Counted from the stretch's first letter, positions 1-8,295 are shown. The stretch is 64,000 nt of DNA from Alistipes sp. (GCA_017938765.1 JAGBAX010000028.1:1-64000), one strand, 5' to 3'. Made by a program: numbers and translations. The notes: a model not told the origin generated them from the sequence alone.

Positions 1-1695
1 ACCACCTCTTGCTATGAGAGTACGATTAACGGCATCGTGAATAGCGGTGTTTAGCGTAAAGACCTTCAACTCCTCTATTGACGGCAGGTACCAACCCTCG
101 CCAAGGTCTGCGCACCACTTAAAGGCGGGGTATTTGGTTTCCCAATCAGGTATAGCCTTGACTTTTGCCATATTATATGCACCGTCTGTCTTACTATAAG
201 CACCAATACGGCGCTTTTGCTCTGTGCTATCAGATGCCCATTGCAATCTCTCTGAAGACTGCTTCATACTGACAATCTTGCCGTGGCGACCGTCGGCACT
301 AACCTCATAGACTACGCCCTCTTTCACTCCGTCGTTATAGTAGTCGCCTACCCTATATGGTGCAGAGGTTTTGCGGTTTGAAACTGTTTGTAGAGCCGAG
401 CTTGGTGTTTGAGCTACCTGTTTTTTTAGGGTAGCGCTAACGGTTGCCGTCCTACCCTCGGCAATGGTAATGGTCGTGGTATAAGGCTGATAGCCAGATT
501 TTGAGACTGTAACTTTATGCTCTCCGACAAGCAGATTGCTAAGTTTAAGAGGCATTTGACCCACAGCCTTACCGTCAAGCGCAACATCGGCGTTAATTGG
601 CGTACCGTCAACCATTATTGAGCCGACTATTGGCGTTGGAGTCTCAAGCGTATAACTCTGAACAGGCTGTGCAGATGTGATATGTTTTGAGGTTGTTGTG
701 GTCCTATGCCCCGCTTTACGAGCCTCAAAGATATAGGCGCCAGAGTTAAGCTTTCCGCTCCAACGACCCGCACCAACCCTCTCGCCATTGACCCAAATCT
801 CGGCATTATCTGCCACAGCAAGGGTCACAGTAGCTGCATCAGCCGAAAGGGTAATATTTTTCGTAACCTTACTGCCCGCAACAGTAAAAGTACCGCTCTG
901 GCTGTGGTAGCCGACAGCAGAGACCGTATAGTTATATGTTCCGCCATCAAGCACTGCGCGCATAGCACCCTCTGTAAGTGTGTAGTGCTTGCCATCAATA
1001 GTCACAACCGCGCTCTGTGGCTCTACGGTAAAGACCACAAATTGTGGCTCATTAGCCGCCGTATTTACACTCTGACGGAAAGATATACTGCCGTCATTGA
1101 CCTCTATATCCTGCTCACTGCTTACCTTGCCATACTGAACTTTCAACTTATGCCCGCCAATCATCACCTCCTTGATAGTAAGGCTGTTAGAGCTGTCGGT
1201 CTTGCCCTTAAACACCCCGTCAATATAGACATCGGCATTGGCTACATTGCTATTCACAATAATGCTAAAGGTCTGATTTAGACTGGCCAACATCTCATAC
1301 TCGCGGTTGTCCTCAAGGTTGAGCGTTACCTCGTTACTCTCGCCAAACTCTGGACTGTAGAAATAAAAACGAGTGTTCGGCTTGGCTGTCATCTCAAGGA
1401 TTAGGACATTGTCGTAATAGTCCGCAACTTTTTGTTTTGTAAGGTCGGTATTAGAGCGCATTTTGACCTCAAGGGCATCAATCTGCGCCTTGTTCATTCG
1501 GTCAAACTTGATTTTTATGCGCGCACACGCCTGACGGGAGTGGTCAAGGCCAATCGGGTCTATGTTCACGCCCGTAAGCGCATCAGTCTGCACCGCGCGG
1601 AACGATTTGGTATCAATAACGATAGAGTTTTCTACCTGCGCAGTAGCTGTTGCGCAGAGAAAAACAGTCAGCAGTATTGCAAGGATTTTCTTCAT
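1..1695 (-). CDS. PEGA-repeat exported protein, C-terminus beyond the window (partial)
   Basis: The gene runs off the left edge, so the C-terminus is missing. It starts at an ATG (1693-1695) followed by a signal peptide (MKKILAILL... ending ATAQ). An N-terminal domain follows, then about four PEGA-like beta repeats with the typical 'V-T-I-D-G-K', 'G-E-H-K-V-T-V-S-K-S-G-Y' pattern, then directly a C-terminal domain that begins GDYYND and contains 'GKIVSMKQS' and 'WCADLGEGWYLPS'. It is a close paralogue of the complete protein at 41521-44079 but lacks the SUMF1 domain that sits between PEGA repeats and C-terminal domain there. PEGA domains are usually surface or envelope modules; no enzyme activity can be assigned. 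The start is supported by a -7 element only six bases upstream and by the identical arrangement in the paralogue. Confidence 0.85.
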   Translation of the reverse strand, partial: MKKILAILLTVFLCATATAQVENSIVIDTKSFRAVQTDALTGVNIDPIGLDHSRQACARIKIKFDRMNKAQIDALEVKMRSNTDLTKQKVADYYDNVLILEMTAKPNTRFYFYSPEFGESNEVTLNLEDNREYEMLASLNQTFSIIVNSNVANADVYIDGVFKGKTDSSNSLTIKEVMIGGHKLKVQYGKVSSEQDIEVNDGSISFRQSVNTAANEPQFVVFTVEPQSAVVTIDGKHYTLTEGAMRAVLDGGTYNYTVSAVGYHSQSGTFTVAGSKVTKNITLSADAATVTLAVADNAEIWVNGERVGAGRWSGKLNSGAYIFEARKAGHRTTTTSKHITSAQPVQSYTLETPTPIVGSIMVDGTPINADVALDGKAVGQMPLKLSNLLVGEHKVTVSKSGYQPYTTTITIAEGRTATVSATLKKQVAQTPSSALQTVSNRKTSAPYRVGDYYNDGVKEGVVYEVSADGRHGKIVSMKQSSERLQWASDSTEQKRRIGAYSKTDGAYNMAKVKAIPDWETKYPAFKWCADLGEGWYLPSIEELKVFTLNTAIHDAVNRTLIARGG

Positions 1696-1701
1696 AATAT
1701 G

Positions 1702-1741
1702 CAAAGGTAATAAAAAAATCTTGCGGGTGCAAGATTTTTTT
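1702..1741 (-). promoter_or_regulatory. Hairpin-promoter cassette upstream of the PEGA gene
   Basis: Read on the minus strand, the stem ATCTTGC/GCAAGAT (1729-1735 and 1718-1724, four-base loop) is followed by a run of seven T and then TACCTTTG (1702-1709), which fits the Bacteroidota -7 consensus TAnnTTTG. The -7 element ends six bases before the ATG, so the transcript would have almost no leader. The hairpin plus T-run also looks like an intrinsic terminator for upstream transcription. Nearly the same cassette precedes the genes starting at 44079 and 46026. Confidence 0.65.
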
Positions 1742-1944
1742 GGCTATTGGCTGTTAGCCGTTAGCCATTGGCCTTATAGAGGTGTCGGCAAAGCCGACTT
1801 ATATACATCCGCAGCGCGGACACCTTGTTAAAGCTAACGCCGCGATTGAGCCGAGAGCAATCAAACTTGTTTGAATTGCCAAGGCGGAGCGGTGAAGGGT
1901 CACCGAAGGTGAGCCAATGGCTAATGGCCAATAGCTAAAAGCCT
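1741..1944. repeat. Mosaic hairpin repeat, locus 1 (modules W-X-Y'-W)
   Basis: This fills most of a 375-base gap without a gene. Boundary motifs rich in TTAGCC/GCCATTGG (W) lie at 1741-1772 and 1912-1940. Module X (1781-1824) can fold into a three-way junction: outer GGTG/CACC, inner TCGGC-AAA-GCCGA and TCCGC-AGC-GCGGA. Module Y (1833-1917, here inverted relative to the copies at 44151 and 46100) holds the hairpins TCAAAC/GTTTGA and TCACC/GGTGA. X recurs at 44242-44285. No open reading frame is credible here. Confidence 0.8.
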
Positions 1945-2070
1945 TTTTGTTGTCAAAATGGAGGATTTACCACGCTCGGCGAGAAAAATTGGCGCAGGAT
2001 AGTACCAAAATAGTACAGCCAAGACATTTTTTCTCGTTAGCGGAAGTAAATACCCATTTTCACAACAAAA
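1945..2070. repeat. Nested inverted-repeat element A, copy 1
   Basis: Outer arms TTTTGTTGTCAAAATGG (1945-1961) and its complement with one change (2054-2070) enclose inner arms CGAGAAAAA (1980-1988) and TTTTTCTCG (2028-2036), with a GTAC...GTAC pair in the centre. The element touches the stop codon of the transporter gene at 2071. A second copy at 46284-46410 also touches a stop codon. It could act as a 3' end or terminator structure, or be a small mobile repeat. Confidence 0.75.
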
Positions 2071-3516
2071 TTACTCGTCGTAACCGTTAGCCTTCGCACT
2101 CCACATCGTCATCAACGTAAGCGCACCCAAGATAGCCATAATAAGGATAGTTAGGTATGCGCCATTCCAGCCGTAGTGCTGAGCAACGAAGCCGAAGCCT
2201 ACGCCAGAGATAAGGGTAGAGGCGTAGCCGAAGATACCGAGGATACCATTTGCTGTAGCGGCAGCGCGGTTTGTAGCCTGATTTGCAGCCGAGATACCGA
2301 GCAGAGCCTGCGGACCATAGACAAAGAAGCCCAGAAGGGTAAATGGCAGAATCTGAATCCACCAAGCGCTACCCTCAGGGATTGCCCAGAAAACAGCAAC
2401 CGTAGCAGCAGCGCCGACCATACAGAGTACGCAGGTGCGGTGAGCCTTGCTGTTAAAGAACTTATCTGTGAGCCAGCCCCAGAAGACCATACCGACATTA
2501 CCGCCGACAAACTCAAAGACAATACAGAGTGTTGTTGCCATAGCAAGCGAGAGTCCCTTTGACTCTGTAAGCATTGTTGGACCCCAGTCAAGGGCTGCAA
2601 AGCGGACAACATATACAAAGAAGTTTGCAAGACCCAGAGTCCAGATAAGGCGGTTACCAAATACCTTACGGCGTACAAAGGCGTTATACTCAGCCTTCTG
2701 CTCTGCTGTAAGAACATCTTTATTCTTCTTCTCAATAACCTCTGGCAGACCCACCTCTGATGGGGAGTTCTTAACAAGGGTAAAGATACCTAAAGAGCCG
2801 AGCAGAGCGAATGCTGCAGGGATAAGGAAGCAGAGACGCCAAGCGCCAAAGTGCTGTGAGAAGTTCAGAATTTCTGCCTGCGAAGCACTTGCACCCAAGT
2901 TGGTAGTAATAGTCTGAACGACCTCCGGATTTGCGCTCATATCAAGTCCCAGATGTGGCATAATAAACCAGCCACACAGACCAAATACAAGGCCCGCACC
3001 GATAGAGTGCGACATATTCCAAACAGACATCTTTGTTGCCAACTGGTCAGGGTGAATCCACTGTGTCATAATCTTTGTAAACGGAGGCACACCCATACCC
3101 TGCAGGTATCCGTTGATAACCCACACAATACCCATACAGTAGATAAGCACCGTAGAGAAAGTGAGCGTAGTACCCATCTTTGCAGCCAGAACGACAATCC
3201 AGTTTGCCACAAAGTCACTAACGCCGAAGATGATATTTGCAACGGCGCAGAGCATTAGACCCACTGATGCAACGACCTTAGCACTGCCTCGGTCAGCAAT
3301 AATACCATTCACAAAGCGAGAAAGACCATAGATAATGCCGTGCAGAGTAAGGAAGAGACCAAGCTCCACCTTTGAGATACCAAACTCGGCTGTAAGGCCT
3401 GGCATTGCGATAGAGAAGTTTTTACGCACAAAGTAGAACAGCGCGTAACCCACCATAGTGTAGATGATGGTGCGCAGCTGCCAATTGTTAAACGAGCGAG
3501 TTGAAGTGTTGTTCAT
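2071..3516 (-). CDS. Organophosphate:phosphate antiporter family (OPA) MFS transporter
   Basis: The 481-residue protein has about 12 membrane segments and the N-terminal signature of the GlpT/UhpT/UhpC family: a Tyr/Phe-rich first helix followed by 'VRKNFSIAMPGL' near residues 30-42, then 'GLSRFVNGIIADR'. Family members exchange phosphate for sugar phosphates or glycerol 3-phosphate in the inner membrane. The exact substrate cannot be read from sequence. It is the last gene of an operon with the dehydrogenase (3601-4944) and epimerase (4954-5646), so its substrate is probably a phosphorylated sugar or polyol used by these two enzymes. It starts at an ATG 84 bases after the dehydrogenase stop, with a hairpin in between. 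Confidence 0.85.
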   Translation of the reverse strand: MNNTSTRSFNNWQLRTIIYTMVGYALFYFVRKNFSIAMPGLTAEFGISKVELGLFLTLHGIIYGLSRFVNGIIADRGSAKVVASVGLMLCAVANIIFGVSDFVANWIVVLAAKMGTTLTFSTVLIYCMGIVWVINGYLQGMGVPPFTKIMTQWIHPDQLATKMSVWNMSHSIGAGLVFGLCGWFIMPHLGLDMSANPEVVQTITTNLGASASQAEILNFSQHFGAWRLCFLIPAAFALLGSLGIFTLVKNSPSEVGLPEVIEKKNKDVLTAEQKAEYNAFVRRKVFGNRLIWTLGLANFFVYVVRFAALDWGPTMLTESKGLSLAMATTLCIVFEFVGGNVGMVFWGWLTDKFFNSKAHRTCVLCMVGAAATVAVFWAIPEGSAWWIQILPFTLLGFFVYGPQALLGISAANQATNRAAATANGILGIFGYASTLISGVGFGFVAQHYGWNGAYLTILIMAILGALTLMTMWSAKANGYDE

Positions 3517-3551
3517 TATTTTAGTTTTTAGGTTTTAGGTTTTTACAAAGA

Positions 3552-3573
3552 GTGGGTGTCTCACGGCACCCAC
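3552..3573 (-). promoter_or_regulatory. Intercistronic hairpin between araM-like and transporter genes
   Basis: GTGGGTG (3552-3558) and CACCCAC (3567-3573) form a seven-pair stem between the two genes. On the minus strand no strong T-run follows, so it is better seen as an attenuator or an mRNA processing/stability element than as a full terminator. Confidence 0.45.
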
Positions 3574-3600
3574 CCTAAATATCGTTACAAGTGAGACTGG

Positions 3601-4944
3601 TTAGCACTCCCAGACGCCACCTTTACCGAACAGATGCTCAAGAAGTGCATCCATTAGGCCGAGGCGGTAGATAACGTCGATATTTGTGTATCGGCTACGC
3701 ATATAAGGGATATATGAGAATGTCTTGCGGAAGCGCTCACGGCTCACACCGATATGCTCTGGCTCATATGGAGCACCTACAAGACGAAGATTCTCGCGCA
3801 CCTGAGCAAATGGGATAATCTGCTCGGCAATCTGAGTCTTGAGTGTTGGCCAAGCAGCCTTAAGAGCCTCAAGCTGTGCGCGAAGACCCTCCTTATCGGT
3901 ATACTTACCACGTGCCTCCTTAAGACCACGAGCAGTATGGCCTGGCATACCATCAAAGACAGCGCGAATCTCTGCCTCCTGCTCCTCCCAGCTCTTCCAA
4001 GCATCTACGCACTTATCTACATCAAGATTCTCAATATCCTGCTCAAGGAGGAACTCAAGAGATGCTGTAGAGGCGAGCGTGCCGATACCTACCTTAAAGC
4101 CGTGAGAGACATGCTTACCCTCATAGCACAAATCCTCCATATCCCAGCAGTGTGAGAACTGGTGCTCTGTACCTGAAGCAGGGCGTGAAGACTGAATAGC
4201 CTGCATAGCAAAACCGCTCATCAGAAGACCCTCGCTCAGCTTCTCGGTCATCTCCAAATCGCCCTCGTGAACAGCAGCTGGCGCAGAGAGTGACTCACGA
4301 AGACCATCCTGAACAAGACCAAGTGCAAACTCGTCAATCTTCTCATTACCAGTAACATCGGCAAGCATCCAATCTGCCGCAGCAGGAATCTTTGCAATAA
4401 GATCTGCATAGCCAGAAGCGGCAAGCTCCTTTGGAGCAGCAGCAGCGATAACTGGGTCCATAACAAAGCCATAAGGAGCTGGGCAATCAAAGGTCTGCTT
4501 GTTACCATCCTTTGTAATTGATGCGCCGTAAGCTGTATAACCATCCATAGAGGCTGCTGTACCTACGCACATATACTTACGACCAACAAGGTGTGACACA
4601 TACTTTGTAGTATCGTTCATAACGCCAGAGCCAACGGCAATAGCGATAGCCTCGGTAGTCTCAAGGCGAGCCTTGAGTGACTCTACGTGCTTCCACTCAG
4701 CATAAAGCTCCTTATCTGTGTAGATAAAAGGCTCCTCCTGCTCAATACCAGCCTCAAGAAGTGAAGCGTAGACAGCCTTACCTGCCACCTCCCAAGTATT
4801 GAGGTCTGCAACAATAATAGCCTTGCATCCTGGGAATAATTTTGCAAACATCTCGGCTGTGCGAGATACCACACCGGCACCGATAATAAGGTCCTTGGTG
4901 TCAGTCGTGCGCTCAAGGGCACGCTCTACTTTTTCCATGCTCAT
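3601..4944 (-). CDS. araM: sn-glycerol-1-phosphate dehydrogenase family protein (AraM-like)
   Basis: The 447-residue protein belongs to the iron-containing-alcohol-dehydrogenase fold, AraM/EgsA branch, which reduces dihydroxyacetone phosphate to sn-glycerol 1-phosphate with NAD(P)H. The NAD-binding stretch includes 'VGSGVMNDTTKYV' (about 104-116) and 'GTAASMDGYTA' (128-138). The expected metal ligands are visible: Asp181 in 'SGYADLIAK', His261/His265 in 'TEHQFSHCWD' and His281 in 'VSHGFKVGIGT'. It follows the epimerase gene after nine bases and precedes the transporter, which fits one transcript. In Bacillus, araM is also linked to pentose genes. The true substrate could be another phosphorylated ketone. 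It is somewhat longer than the Bacillus enzyme. Confidence 0.85.
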   Translation of the reverse strand: MSMEKVERALERTTDTKDLIIGAGVVSRTAEMFAKLFPGCKAIIVADLNTWEVAGKAVYASLLEAGIEQEEPFIYTDKELYAEWKHVESLKARLETTEAIAIAVGSGVMNDTTKYVSHLVGRKYMCVGTAASMDGYTAYGASITKDGNKQTFDCPAPYGFVMDPVIAAAAPKELAASGYADLIAKIPAAADWMLADVTGNEKIDEFALGLVQDGLRESLSAPAAVHEGDLEMTEKLSEGLLMSGFAMQAIQSSRPASGTEHQFSHCWDMEDLCYEGKHVSHGFKVGIGTLASTASLEFLLEQDIENLDVDKCVDAWKSWEEQEAEIRAVFDGMPGHTARGLKEARGKYTDKEGLRAQLEALKAAWPTLKTQIAEQIIPFAQVRENLRLVGAPYEPEHIGVSRERFRKTFSYIPYMRSRYTNIDVIYRLGLMDALLEHLFGKGGVWEC

Positions 4945-4953
4945 AGTCGTATA

Positions 4954-5646
4954 TTATTTTTTGATTTGTCCGTAGTATGCATTTGCACCATGCTTGCGGT
5001 CGTAGTGCTTCTCTATCATATTCTTATCCATCTCAACCTTAGGGTTAAGGGCGAGGGTTATAGATGCCATGCGAGCCACCTGCTCAAGGATTACTGAGTT
5101 CTGAACAGCCTCCTTTGCACTCTTACCCCAAGTGAAAGGCCCATGATGCGCCACAAGAACTGCAGGGGTGTGCATAGGCTCCATATCCTTAAAGGCGTCG
5201 GCAATAACAGTACCTGTCTCAGCCTCATATGCGCGGGTAATCTGCTCGGCAGTCATATTAGTGGTGCAAGGGATATCGCAGTGGAATGTATCACTGTGTG
5301 TTGTTCCCAGATTTGGAATAGGCAGACACGCCTGCGCCCAAGCTGTAGCATATGTAGAGTGAGTATGCACAACCGCACCCACCTCTGGGAACGACTTGTA
5401 GATAACAAGATGTGTTGGAGTATCAGACGAAGGGCGCAGTGTTCCCTCAACAACATTACCCTCAAGGTCTACAACCACCATATCCTCGGCTGTCATATTA
5501 TCGTAGCTCACACCACTGGGCTTGATAACGACAAGATTTGTCTCGCGGTCTATAGCCGAGACATTACCCCAAGTGAGAATCACAAGGCCATGATGCACAA
5601 GGTCAAGGTTTGCCTCACAAACTTCCTGTTTTAGTTTCTCTAACAT
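4954..5646 (-). CDS. araD: L-ribulose-5-phosphate 4-epimerase
   Basis: The 230-residue class II aldolase-fold enzyme interconverts L-ribulose 5-phosphate and D-xylulose 5-phosphate. Metal ligands are present as His94 and His96 in 'VVHTHSTY' and His168 in 'AHHGPF'. Asp75, Asp119 and a Tyr at 224/225 near the C-terminus occupy the places of the known catalytic residues. The length matches the E. coli enzyme. The ATG at 5644-5646 is chosen over an upstream TTG at 5679 because the -7 element (5665-5672) would lie inside the longer reading and GGAG precedes this ATG. First gene of the operon with araM and the OPA transporter. No arabinose isomerase or kinase is in the window. Confidence 0.9.
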   Translation of the reverse strand: MLEKLKQEVCEANLDLVHHGLVILTWGNVSAIDRETNLVVIKPSGVSYDNMTAEDMVVVDLEGNVVEGTLRPSSDTPTHLVIYKSFPEVGAVVHTHSTYATAWAQACLPIPNLGTTHSDTFHCDIPCTTNMTAEQITRAYEAETGTVIADAFKDMEPMHTPAVLVAHHGPFTWGKSAKEAVQNSVILEQVARMASITLALNPKVEMDKNMIEKHYDRKHGANAYYGQIKK

Positions 5647-5664
5647 ACTCTCCAAATTTTTTTG

Positions 5665-5672
5665 CAAAAGTA
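5665..5672 (-). promoter_or_regulatory. -7 promoter element for the araD operon
   Basis: On the minus strand this reads TACTTTTG, a match to TAnnTTTG, 18 bases before the araD ATG. Confidence 0.55.
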
Positions 5673-5743
5673 ACAACAAAAAATGAGAAAAGGAAAGTTT
5701 TTACACAAATTTCTTTCCTTTTGACTATCTTTTTACTTTCCTT

Positions 5744-6490
5744 TTAGTGCTTTCTTGCCTCCTCGCTATCTTTTTCAAGCACATCGTCGCCCTCCCAGTC
5801 AAACATTGGGAAACTCTTATTCTCTCCCAAGCTAAAGCGGGTGTATGTTATCGGCAGTCCGCGCTGAAGATATACAGTCTCATAAGCAGTCTTTACAGAG
5901 AGCACCTCGTCAGCATATCCACTACCATAGATATCATTATTTGCCACCTCACATCGCAAGCCAAATTGCGAGATTACCGCCTGCGTATAATTATATAGGT
6001 GTTGCGAATCGGTCTTGAGGTTTATCCAGCCGTCAGTAGCGAGCAGCTGTGCGTAGTACTCTAAAAATATTGGCGAGGTAAGGCGCTTCTTAGCCCTACG
6101 ACTCTTGAGTTGCGGGTCGGGGAAGGTAATCCAAATCTCCGACACCTCACCCTCAGCAAATAGCGAAGTGATAAACTCAATGCGCGCACGCAAAAATCCC
6201 ACATTGGTCATACCTCTCTCTGTCGCCGTCTTTGCTCCGCGCCACATTCGTGCCCCTTTGATATCTACGCCGATAAAGTTCTTATCTGGATTGCGAGCAG
6301 CAAGAGCTACAGTATACTCGCCCTTACCGCATCCAAGCTCAAGCACTATCGGGTTATCATTATGAAAGAAGTCTGCATGCCAACGCCCCTTGAGCGGGTG
6401 GTCTGTGCGGAACATCTGCTCAAACTCTGGCTCTACGAAGCATGCAAAACTCTTATTCTCTGCAAATCTCTTCAGTTTATCCTTTCCCAT
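5744..6490 (-). CDS. trmB: tRNA (guanine-N7)-methyltransferase
   Basis: The 248-residue protein methylates G46 in the variable loop of tRNAs, using S-adenosylmethionine in the cytoplasm. The SAM-binding motif 'VLELGCGKGEYT' and the family signature 'FPDPQLKSRRAKKRL' (usual form FPDPW.K.RH.KRR) are clear. The start ATG overlaps the stop of gldH by one base (TAATG), so it is translated as the last gene of the ricT-gldH-trmB unit. Confidence 0.93.
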   Translation of the reverse strand: MGKDKLKRFAENKSFACFVEPEFEQMFRTDHPLKGRWHADFFHNDNPIVLELGCGKGEYTVALAARNPDKNFIGVDIKGARMWRGAKTATERGMTNVGFLRARIEFITSLFAEGEVSEIWITFPDPQLKSRRAKKRLTSPIFLEYYAQLLATDGWINLKTDSQHLYNYTQAVISQFGLRCEVANNDIYGSGYADEVLSVKTAYETVYLQRGLPITYTRFSLGENKSFPMFDWEGDDVLEKDSEEARKH

Positions 6491-6915
6491 TACTTTACTA
6501 TCTCTACACCCACAGCCTCAATGCCACGAACAGTTCGGCAAGGGGTTATTGTAAATATATAACAGCCACGCTGGCTCAACTGGCACCTCTCTCTATATCC
6601 CACACTCTGCGAGGCAGTAAGCGCCGTAGCCCGATAACTTCTATCAAGGCCAAGCACTACCCTCTCACGCGTCTGATGAGCATCAGGTAGCGAGGTATGG
6701 ATAACCACCGAGAGCGTATCGCTCATAAAACTATCGTTATACCTGAGTGCCACAGCTATATCACACAGCGAAGTGGTGTCGCTATTCTCATAGACTATAC
6801 TAACAGGCTCCTGCCAGCCGTAGACATCCACAGGTAGCATATCAGTATGCACCTCACCTCTACGACCACAGCCCATACATAGCATAGTCACTAACAACAC
6901 AACTGCTGCTCGCAT
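6490..6915 (-). CDS. gldH: GldH-like gliding-motility family lipoprotein
   Basis: The 141-residue protein begins with a lipoprotein signal peptide; the lipobox 'LCMGC' puts the lipidated Cys near residue 15. The body matches GldH, an outer-membrane-associated lipoprotein family of Bacteroidota that also occurs in non-gliding Bacteroidales, where its role is unclear. A longer reading (to 7047) lies inside the ricT coding region and lacks a signal peptide, so the ATG at 6913-6915 is chosen. It begins one base after the ricT stop and ends in a TAATG overlap with trmB. The ricT-gldH pairing is common in the phylum. Confidence 0.8.
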   Translation of the reverse strand: MRAAVVLLVTMLCMGCGRRGEVHTDMLPVDVYGWQEPVSIVYENSDTTSLCDIAVALRYNDSFMSDTLSVVIHTSLPDAHQTRERVVLGLDRSYRATALTASQSVGYRERCQLSQRGCYIFTITPCRTVRGIEAVGVEIVK

Positions 6916-6916
6916 A

Positions 6917-8242
6917 CTACTCCTTACCCTCTGATTTATGCTCCGCACCCTGACCACCATGATGTGGCTTACGGTTGTTGCGGAAGCGATTATTGCGTCC
7001 ACGATGGTGCTGACGACGGTCTGCTGCTTGACCACCCTGCTGGGCATCTGCCTGCGGAGCTTCGCTATCAGCCTGCACCTCCATGTTGTCCTGAGGGGCT
7101 ACCTCCTCGCGGCTCTGAGACTTATTATTACGCTTTTTCTTACGCTTCTTAGACTTATCAAAGCGGGTGATGCTATCCTCCTCGGTGCGATATGTAGGCT
7201 CGTCACTCTTTGTTGGTGCGCTATCGCCCACAATGCTCTCAACCTTCTCGCCATTACGGTTAGCGGCTAAAATCTCGCGTACTCGCCAAACTGGAATAGT
7301 AACAACATTTGACATCATCTCCTTGCTGCTACTAAATGTCATTGTCTTGGCAAGAATGTCGGTCTTTACAAGGAAGTACTCTCCATCAATAGCCTGCAGT
7401 GGCTCCTTAATGCGAGGTATAGCCTTGCGAGCATCCATATAGAGGTCGTACTCATACATCAGACAGCACTTGAGCTTTGAACACTGACCAGCGAGCTTGA
7501 GTGGATTGAGCGACAAATCCTGCACACGCGCAGCACCTGTAGTTACCGACGAAAAACTTGATATCCACGATGCGCAGCACAGCTCACGACCACAAGCACC
7601 AATACCGCCAATACGGCCAGCCTCCTGACGAGCGCCAATCTGCTTCATCTCAATGCGGATATGGAACTGCTCCGCAAATACCTTGATAAGTTCGCGGAAA
7701 TCTACACGACCATCAGCAATATAGTAGAAAATAGCCTTAATCTTATCGCCCTGATACTCCACATCGCCAATCTTCATATCTAACCCCATCTCGGCAGCAA
7801 TCTGTCGCGAGCGAATCATCGTCTCGTGCTCCAGTGCAATAGCCTCCTGCCAGCGCTCAATATCGTACGGCTTTGCCTTACGGTAAATCTTCTTAAACTC
7901 GCCGTTAAAAGGATTAAATCCCACGCGGCGCATCTGCTTGGCAACCATATCGCCCGTAAGCGAAATAATACCTATATCGTGTCCTGGCGACGCCTCAACA
8001 GCGACAATATCGCCCACCTGAAGGTCAAGATTATTGACATTCTGATAGAATGAGCGGCGGGTATTCTTAAATCTGACCTCAAATATATCGCACTGCTCAT
8101 GGTCTGGATACTCCGCCAGCCAAGGTGTTTCGTGAAGTTTAAAGCAACCCTCCGCCATCTGAGCTGTAACCTCGCCCTGCTCATCGTAGCCAAAAGCGCA
8201 TCCACGCCCCACCTCTGGAGTCATATATTTCTTACTGTCCAT
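6917..8242 (-). CDS. ricT: RicT/YaaT-like PSP1-domain protein with basic C-terminal tail
   Basis: The 441-residue protein carries the PSP1 domain in the middle, with Cys clusters 'GACGRELCC' and 'GQCSKLKCCL'. In Bacillus RicT these help bind an iron-sulfur cluster in the RicAFT complex, which controls RNA maturation and development. The last 110 or so residues are low-complexity, rich in Lys, Arg, Asn, Gln and His, and typical of nucleic-acid contact tails. It heads the ricT-gldH-trmB operon. A -7 element TACCTTTG lies at 8266-8273, 23 bases before the ATG. Confidence 0.85.
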   Translation of the reverse strand: MDSKKYMTPEVGRGCAFGYDEQGEVTAQMAEGCFKLHETPWLAEYPDHEQCDIFEVRFKNTRRSFYQNVNNLDLQVGDIVAVEASPGHDIGIISLTGDMVAKQMRRVGFNPFNGEFKKIYRKAKPYDIERWQEAIALEHETMIRSRQIAAEMGLDMKIGDVEYQGDKIKAIFYYIADGRVDFRELIKVFAEQFHIRIEMKQIGARQEAGRIGGIGACGRELCCASWISSFSSVTTGAARVQDLSLNPLKLAGQCSKLKCCLMYEYDLYMDARKAIPRIKEPLQAIDGEYFLVKTDILAKTMTFSSSKEMMSNVVTIPVWRVREILAANRNGEKVESIVGDSAPTKSDEPTYRTEEDSITRFDKSKKRKKKRNNKSQSREEVAPQDNMEVQADSEAPQADAQQGGQAADRRQHHRGRNNRFRNNRKPHHGGQGAEHKSEGKE

Positions 8243-8265
8243 ATTATCATCTATACTTTAATTAA

Positions 8266-8273
8266 CAAAGGTA
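8266..8273 (-). promoter_or_regulatory. -7 promoter element for the ricT operon
   Basis: Minus-strand TACCTTTG fits TAnnTTTG and lies in the short gap after the MATE gene. Confidence 0.55.
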
Positions 8274-8295
8274 CAATAAATTGCGAAAAAAAACA

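Noticed and set aside
706-1281. 191-residue plus-strand open frame
   Set aside because: It lies opposite the PEGA gene, whose minus-strand translation has clear PEGA repeats and a paralogue; the plus-strand product has no recognisable domain.
1741-2070. tRNA or small RNA gene in the structured gap
   Set aside because: Module X can form a three-way junction but lacks an acceptor stem, anticodon arm and T-loop; it fits a repeat better than a tRNA.
5647-5679. Longer araD start at a TTG giving 11 extra residues
   Set aside because: It would place the -7 element TACTTTTG inside the coding region; the ATG at 5646 has GGAG upstream and gives the family length.
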